Positions 57,675 through 64,000 of a DNA stretch of 64,000 nucleotides are shown piece after piece. The stretch comes from Toxonevra muliebris. Taxonomy: Eukaryota; Arthropoda; Insecta; Diptera; Pallopteridae. The stretch covers positions 55,441,408-55,505,407 of the forward strand of contig OY829329.1 of assembly GCA_963691655.1 (NCBI GenBank), given 5' to 3'. Position numbers and translations under genes: made by a program. The notes beneath the pieces are model-generated. The model was not told the origin of the DNA and did not search any database. It saw only the letters and a list, made by a program, of their open reading frames with translations. Numbering within the stretch: position 1 is the first letter of the stretch; every line of letters starts with the position of its first letter.

Positions 57675-59609
57675 AGTAAAATACAAGAAAATATGGGTGT
57701 GGTAAATGGGCATCTACACATATCATTTTTTTCTAAAATTTAGTCCTTACAACGGGTCGCTGCACAAAACTTTAACTCAATAGCTTTTACGAATTACTTT
57801 GTCTATTGCTAACACAAATGCGTATAGAACAATGGACATTTCTATAAATCTGTTTCATCCAAAATTTAGTCGCATCAGCATGTAAAAATTCAAGCACCAA
57901 ACAAAAGTATCAAAATTCCATAAAGAGACAAATTACCTTATTTAGAATAAAATAAGGTGGCACCATTAAACTTACAGATTCTTTGTGCATAGAAAAATGT
58001 AAGAAAGAGACGAATATACCAAAAATGTTCTCCATAGAAAATTTTGGTATACACAAAAAACTAGCTTTACTCTTTTGGCCTTAGCAGACAATCGCGTACG
58101 CTTTGCTTTTCTTTTGAATTTTTTAGTCGGCGTCTCTATTTCAAGCGAAGCAGTTGTGGCTGTTGATATAATTTGTGAAAAAATTTATATATATTGTGAA
58201 AAAAAAAAACAAAATATATTCGAAAGAAATAAATTTCAATAAACTTCAATTTATAATTTTTTTGGTGGCCATAATGAAATTTGAAAAATCATTTGATAGC
58301 CGTTTTTCTTCAAACGAGATAAGTATTTCTCTGGGTGTAGACATGTCACAGTAGTAAGAGAGATACAGTCAAAGTAAATTGTCTTTTCAAATCTCTCTTT
58401 GAATTTGTTTCATTAATTAAATAATGCTTTATTTTAACTAAGTACTTATCTATATCTAATTCAATAAAGTTAGCAAACATGCTGACTATTTTATATTGAA
58501 AATTATCTCTCACTCTGCCATTTGAAATGGCATTATGACAGAAGAGCCTGCATTGGTGGCCACTTGCACCTACACAATGATCGACTAAGCTCTTTGGCTA
58601 AGTACGCCTGTGGTTGCAATGAAATTTTATTCGGCGGACGTACTCAAGAAAAACCAGTACGGGACAAAACTTTTATTTGTTAACCGAGTATAATTCCCAA
58701 TGTGTCTACAGTTTACGTGAGAAATTACTTATACTCTTGGGCTCGCGTGCTATGATTTAAGCATTTTTCGATTATGCCCCCATACGTTGCTCTAGTTCGT
58801 CTGCCTACTACCTATTTTTATTCAATGGTATTTCCTCACTACTTAAAATTCGCTAATGCAAGATGACACAGACACTCCACTTGTATCACAGCAAGGAAAA
58901 GCTAACCAACATAATTCAGCCTTACGAGGACCAGTCGGCAGAAAAACTGCATGCCTATATTTTATTTATGTTTTTAGATTGATACTTGTCCTTATTGGGC
59001 ACATAGTCCTCGATAAAATCAACAGAACTGAAAAGATCCAATGAGAGTCTCTTGTATAGTATACTGATGGCTCCAAGATATACAAATGGATTGTGTACAA
59101 GTAACTCAGTCTTCCTAACCAATGTGCATCCCATTGAACTTTCCTTACTGGATTACGAAAACAGAAAAAATCTTCGCTCACTTTCTTCGTACCGTTTATT
59201 AAAAGTTTATGTAAAGGCTTCAAATGTAATAAAATATCTACTTCACTTCATGTGACAAGGCAAATTTGCATCTGTTTATCTTCACCAGTCTGTGTAATAA
59301 GCATGAAGTACCATCCTTAAATAAACAGTCCTTTTAGTGGTGACAAGGTCACCTATATCTTGGATGCCTTCTAAGTGTTATCAAATTACAACCGATAATC
59401 GGTTTTGGCTGCCTCTAAACAGTTTCGCCAGCCATCTCTGGAATGCTGGCACTGGCATCTGTTAGTAAGACTAAATGCAGTCAGGGTCCCCTGATTCTAT
59501 TCTTCCCAACGGAAATTAATTCGTTCCTCAAATTAAATATCTTTCTAATCAATCGCTAGATAGTTTCACTGATGTGAAAACGTATTTGAGTTTGAGAGTG
59601 GCACTGAAT
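57675..59609. other. Non-coding; possible LINE RNase H trace
   Basis: The reading VYTDGSKIY near 59055-59085 resembles the start of a LINE RNase H domain, but stops follow at once. Otherwise nothing was recognised. Confidence 0.35.
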
Positions 59610-59830
59610 AGGTCATAACGAGTCAAATCGGAAAAGCTAGAGCGCTGTTAAAGGTCATATGGCGTTAAAACAACCTGAACTCCAGTTTAAAAGTTTCTGT
59701 TATTTAACCCCAATGTTTTATCCGTGCTATTGTACGGCTGATGTGCTTGGTAGACAACGCAAACAGTAGTCAAGTGGCTGTGGGTCTCTTTGAGCCGTTG
59801 TCTTTACCATTCTCTGGCTTAATACAATGT
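59610..59830 (+). pseudogene. LINE RT C-terminal fragment
   Basis: In broken frames reads QIGKARALLKVIWR, then NVLSVLLYG, then a CLY-type stretch. This matches the C-terminal block that follows the RT in several non-LTR families (KAR.AF..L..VWR ... VLLYG.E.W). Dead by several stops. Confidence 0.45.
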
Positions 59831-59999
59831 CTGAGTCAGAAAACAGAAGCGGATAGGCCGCATTCTCCGTTTAGACGACAGCAGCTACACAGCAGTAGAA
59901 AGATTGCAGAGCGTATATCTAAGGATTAAAAGAATTGATGGAAATATGTCAGCGGCATACATTAGGAAAGGTAGTAACTACTATTAACAACAGTTATTT

Positions 60000-60200
60000 T
60001 TCGCTTGATCTCGAGCCTGACGTCGTTGTTGCTGATATATAAATATATGAAATCCTGAACAACCTCAAATGTATAATTATCAACTGCGGCATTTTGTTGA
60101 AGATATCGAGGTTCTCTAAAGTTAATATAAGGTTTTTTTTTTGTTCACATTGATTGCTAGACCTATTCAACGAAACTCCTTTTCAAGACTACGCTAACTG
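60000..60200 (-). pseudogene. LINE RT fragment, opposite strand
   Basis: Minus-strand reading gives IGLAINVNKKKTLY, then VDNYTFEVVQDFIYLYISNN, DVRLEIKRKI and TVVNSSYYL. These match the post-catalytic block of an insect LINE RT (GLxINxxKTK, FxYLG, EIxxRI). The TFEVVQDFIYL stretch is well preserved. It faces the plus-strand fragment at 59.6 kb, so the two are separate insertions. Confidence 0.6.
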
Positions 60201-60240
60201 CTACCTGTATTGAATACTGGGAACATGACACTGTTATTTT

Positions 60241-63158
60241 ACCTGTAGCTCGAAATATTTTCTCCAGCATAAGGCATGGCCTTTCTAACTAATCCCATCC
60301 GAGTGATCGGATTTATTGTATGCCAGTCGTATAGCTACACTAAATATCACTCGTATTGAATTCAAGTAGGACTTATCGTAAGGTTAAAGAAGTCCCACTT
60401 TAGGAAGTCATCTTTTCCGAATCATATTCAAAATCAAAAGGCTTGGAAAAGTCAATGCCAATTTTCAGACAGTGATTTGGCAAAGTCGAATGAGTCTCCC
60501 AAGGATGTCAAAACCAGACAATGCGGCGTACAAGTCATCTGTAATAGAATGGTTGACGATGATGGATGCCGATCTATTTGTTGTGTTTTTTCGCGAATAC
60601 CGAATAGTTGAAGTTTCGATGTTCTTGACTCTATCAGTTACGCGTTTGAGCTTATGTAATTTATGATCCATTTGCACAGATATAGAGCTATAGATTTTAC
60701 AGAGTTTTTCATATTTACAGACATCATCTTCACAGACAAGGCAGTAAATTATACGTAGTGTTCTTTTCTTTAGAAAGCTAGTAAAATTGTGCTATTAATA
60801 TTTAAATGACACTCACATGTAGGGCATAACTAAAAAATCTGTAAAAGGAAAAATCTGTAGTAGTTAGCAGTAGCAATTCAATTTTACACTTTGCATGTGT
60901 GTGTATATTTGTTCGGAATGTGTGCATATGTGTGTGTGTGTTAATTGCAATTACGCAGTGTGTTGAGGCTTCTTCAAGTGTGCAAAATTATTGTGACACA
61001 TTTTTTTTTCTTTCTTTTTTTTTGAGCTTTCTTTGAAAAATTTCTCTATTATGGAGTATGATACACTCTTCGTTCACCGCTTTTCCACTACTCTGACTAC
61101 ATGCTTCGTTCACTTTTCATTCATCATCAGCATTTCTATAGTAGAGTAGTTAACTAGTCTTTGTTATTGTTGTTGTCGTTGCCGTTGCGTAATGTCGGAA
61201 GTGGAAATGGTAGTTAAACTTTGTTTCGTTTGTTGTACTAGTAGAAGGCAGCAGTAATAACAAAATTTGCTGTTGTTATAGTTCAAGTTTTGGTTTTCGG
61301 AATTTTGACTTGAAAATTGCTTTGGTTTTTTGTTGTTGCCTGCCATGGCTGTCTGTCTGCTCCTTACATGACTGTAACTTTGCATTTAAATGCATTAAAT
61401 TGCATAATATCTCTTCGCCCCGCGCCCCTATGAATAAAAGGAAACATTTACATTTTGCATCATATTTCCCCACCAGCAGCAGACAAATAGTTAGACAAAC
61501 AAACGCACAGCCAGCCAGACAGACAGTAACTAAGTGCTGGATCTTTATTTTTTCTCATTGTGGCATGCTGCCAAAGCTACTTTACACACTGAAATTTTAA
61601 GATACTTTTGACTTGCTGCATTACGCTTACGCTTTTCTGAATTTTTGAAACTATTGTGGTAAAATTAATAATTTAAATTGCATAAAAATATTTCGTCTTT
61701 ATTTTTTGTTTGCTTAGTTTTTGTTTTAAATTTTGAATTCTCTGTTACGAATGTCAGACTCGGCGTTCAGTCGTCCGTCGGGCCGTCTTGCCTGTCAATC
61801 TTTTTATAATGCCTGAATATCTTGTTAATTGGGTTAAGTAGATTTTGGCCAATGAAGAGAAGTTTTAAAAAGTGAAAAGATTATATGATTTCAAAAGTGA
61901 ATTATATAAGGAAAGTAGAGTAAAGTTGTTTAGTAGTGTTCGTTATATAGCAATTTGTACTGAATTCTACTATGAAAGTTGTAGTTTAGTAGAGTGATGC
62001 ATAATTGAAGTTAGTTTCTTTTGGTAAAATTATATTTCATGCACTTGAATGCATATGCAGAGTTAAACTATTTCAGCTGTAAGTCATAGAATTTTGGCAA
62101 AAAAAAAAAAAATAAATTTTAGAAGTATGTATTCGTAGTTGATGATTTTATATTTAAAATTAAACTTATATAATAGTTGAAAAATTCATGAACAATTTCA
62201 GAAGGGTGTTAATCATATAACTTTTGAAGTTTATAATGTATTCACGTGGAAGTTGAAATCAATTTTCGTTGCCCAAAATTCGATTTTCAGAAAAGTTATT
62301 CAGACGGCATTGGATTTTTCATCTGTCAATTTTTATTTTCATTTTTTTGAGATCATTTACTTTTCTCACACTTTTTACAAATAACTAATGTCATCATGTT
62401 TGGTAGATACCAAAAAAAGTACTATATATTGTAATAGGTGGAATATTATAGTAGCATTCTCTCAATTCTTTCAGAAACACAGAGTTGCATAGCGAAAGAT
62501 CATAGCCAAAAAACTTTTTTCGTTGAAAATCGGCTGAAAATCAGATTTTCGTTTGACAATTGTTCTATGACGAAAATTAAATTTTCAAGGGATTTTCATC
62601 CAAAATCGATTTTGAGCACAAAAATCAAATTTTCAGCCGCCATGTAAACATACTATTAGTTTGCGTTTTTAATACTTCTAAACTAAAAGTTCTCCATCAA
62701 TTTCTTATTGACTTTTTAAATGAGTGGGTTGGCTACTGTACATACAGAAAATTCCAGGTTTAATTTTCGGATCAGATAAAAGCTAGAAATAGAAAAATGT
62801 TGGACTTTCTATACAACATCGCTTGGTAAGCAATGACCCAAACCTCCAAGAGTAAAAATTGTTTATGAAAAACTATTTACTTTTCAATTCCACATAAAAC
62901 AGAAAGTCCCTCCAGTCCGCTCGTGTACAAATATATTACTCTTAAAACTAGGCTTATTACGACAATAGCCTTTGCGTTTGGGGTATTGGATGAGGTTTTT
63001 CTCGAAACAGTATTCTAAGGGTGTTCCTCGAGGCAACCTACTTTTGCGATTCGCCTTTCTGAACAAGAAAAACTACATAAAGGATGTCCACCTAATTGTT
63101 GGATAAGGCTGCAACAACCTGATTATGCTCGGCGTTATTGCATGGCAGATCCATTAGT
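60241..63158. other. Non-coding; microsatellites, nothing recognised
   Basis: Includes (GT)n at about 60895-60945, TTG/GTT-rich sequence at 61155-61300 and poly-A/T tracts. Several 60-96 codon frames exist but show no domain or consistent codon use. Confidence 0.4.
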
Positions 63159-63334
63159 CTCGTTTCTCAGGTTAGGTTAGGTTGGAGTGGCTGTCGAGAG
63201 ATACACTTAGGCCTGAACGGCCAATTGTGATACCACATAGTTGGACCTACAGTTGAACGCCGATTCCGAACGGCGGTGTGGCAACTTTTTATCGGCTTTG
63301 TGGTTTTGCCATTACCAACCAATGTGTACTTGTA

Positions 63335-63811
63335 CAGGGTGACAATCGTAAAGTGACGCACACATTTCAGCAGTTATTTTCAAAAGGACGTACTTCCATT
63401 AAGTACAATTCAGTGTTAACATTGCTGAATATATAAGCATTCATTTGAACCCCACCTCATTCAATATAACCTCCTTTAGCCTGCACACATGCCTTCAATC
63501 GATCCGGAAATCTCCAAACCCCCCAGTTTCATTATATCGAATAATAGCTCGGTCTACCGTACGACTTGACAAATTTAAAGCCTTTGCAATTTGACGGCTA
63601 CTATAATTTGCCAAATGAAATTTCAGAATTTCACGACGAATATTTTCCTTGTCCATTTTTATGGAAATTTCAAAATGTAATAACAAAAACTCAAATGAAA
63701 TTAAAAGCAAAGCCAATGATGAATGAATTTGCTTTTTAAATTAAAGTAACGGTAAATGGCAAAGCTTGCTGCAGAGTATTAAACTTGCGTCACTTTATAA
63801 TTGTCACCCTG
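63335..63811 (-). mobile_element. maT-like element copy C, internal deletion
   Basis: Same TIRs as copies A and B, flanked by TA (63333-63334 and 63812-63813). Compared with copy B, 811 bp are missing; the junction near 63511 has 3 bp of shared sequence (ATC). Both ends remain, so it could be moved by an intact copy. Confidence 0.92.
63495..63656 (-). CDS. Truncated maT transposase, HTH only
   Basis: 53 residues from ATG 63656. They match the first 48 or so residues of copies A and B (MDKENIRREILKFHLANYSS, including the first HTH SSRQIAKALNL) and end FRID after the deletion junction changes frame. No catalytic residue remains. If expressed it could bind TIRs without cutting, but this is inference. 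Expression is unknown. Confidence 0.6.
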   Translation of the reverse strand: MDKENIRREILKFHLANYSSRQIAKALNLSSRTVDRAIIRYNETGGFGDFRID

Positions 63812-64000
63812 TATACTATCTTATAATTCTCATACACTTCATATTGATAGTGTATATAAGAAAGTTATGAAAATTAACCACCAGACGAAGACGGAAATCG
63901 AACCCGAACCTCCCAGATGAAACTCTAGTGCACTACCCAATAGACTATCGGTGTCGCCTCGTTTCTCAGACTCGCATTTATTCTGTTTCGGGCCTCAATT

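Larger units (their letters stand above)
63171..63957 (-). mobile_element. tRNA-Glu-derived SINE interrupted by a maT derivative
   Basis: Minus-strand copy of the SINE at 57.4 kb: the 3' tail GGTTAGGTTAGG on the plus strand starts it at 63171 and the tRNA-like head ends it at 63957. CTCGTTTCTCAG at 63159-63170 recurs at 63958-63969 as target duplication. A 477-bp maT-type element with TA duplication sits inside; without it the SINE is 308 bp. Confidence 0.88.

Overview
The window looks like euchromatin of a higher fly (Diptera, Schizophora). It is AT-rich, has small exons split by multi-kilobase introns, and carries CAA/CTG simple repeats, mauritiana-type mariners and maT-type transposons. 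Its clearest gene is an insect beta-nu integrin. The family is not certain: a tephritid, muscid or blowfly would all fit.

Two protein-coding genes can be followed exon by exon. Seven exons on the plus strand (11660-31483) encode the last 356 residues of an SDR16C-type short-chain dehydrogenase, related to vertebrate HSD17B11/RDHE2. It has cofactor motif [12 protein letters not shown] and catalytic S/Y/K; the N-terminal anchor exon was not located. Tail-to-tail with it, eight exons on the minus strand (41031-33515) encode a complete 799-residue beta-nu integrin: signal peptide, PSI, hybrid/betaI with MIDAS, I-EGF repeats, beta-tail, membrane helix and cytoplasmic tail. A possible divergent plus-strand transcription unit starts near 42.85-44.06 kb, but no downstream exon was recognised.

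Most of the remaining sequence is transposable elements and minisatellites. 0-11.6 kb: a pogo-like MITE, transposase remnants, a degenerate tandem array and a dead mariner. 11.8-31 kb (SDR introns): four arrays built on 18-19 bp units, a dimeric tRNA-derived SINE with a 12-bp target duplication, a second dead mariner, a Jockey-type RT fragment and a 12-bp-unit array. 34-40 kb (integrin introns): two more 12-bp arrays, a CENP-B-type HTH fragment and an RTE-like 3' tail. 45-54.2 kb: a dense transposon cluster with a Jockey RT fossil, a TIR element, a Transib-like element whose ends begin with the V(D)J heptamer CACAGTG and which has 5-bp duplications, an 888-bp foldback, and a Tc1-like DD37E element split by an intact maT-like DD37D element. 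A second intact maT copy lies 2 kb away in inverted orientation. 57-64 kb: two more copies of the tRNA-SINE, one carrying a 477-bp deletion derivative of the maT element that keeps only the DNA-binding domain.

The host genes do not form an obvious pathway. The best leads are in the mobile DNA: two apparently intact maT transposases with short derivatives, one of which could encode an HTH-only peptide; a Transib-like element with RSS-like ends; a composite SINE; and inverted repeats able to give long double-stranded RNA.
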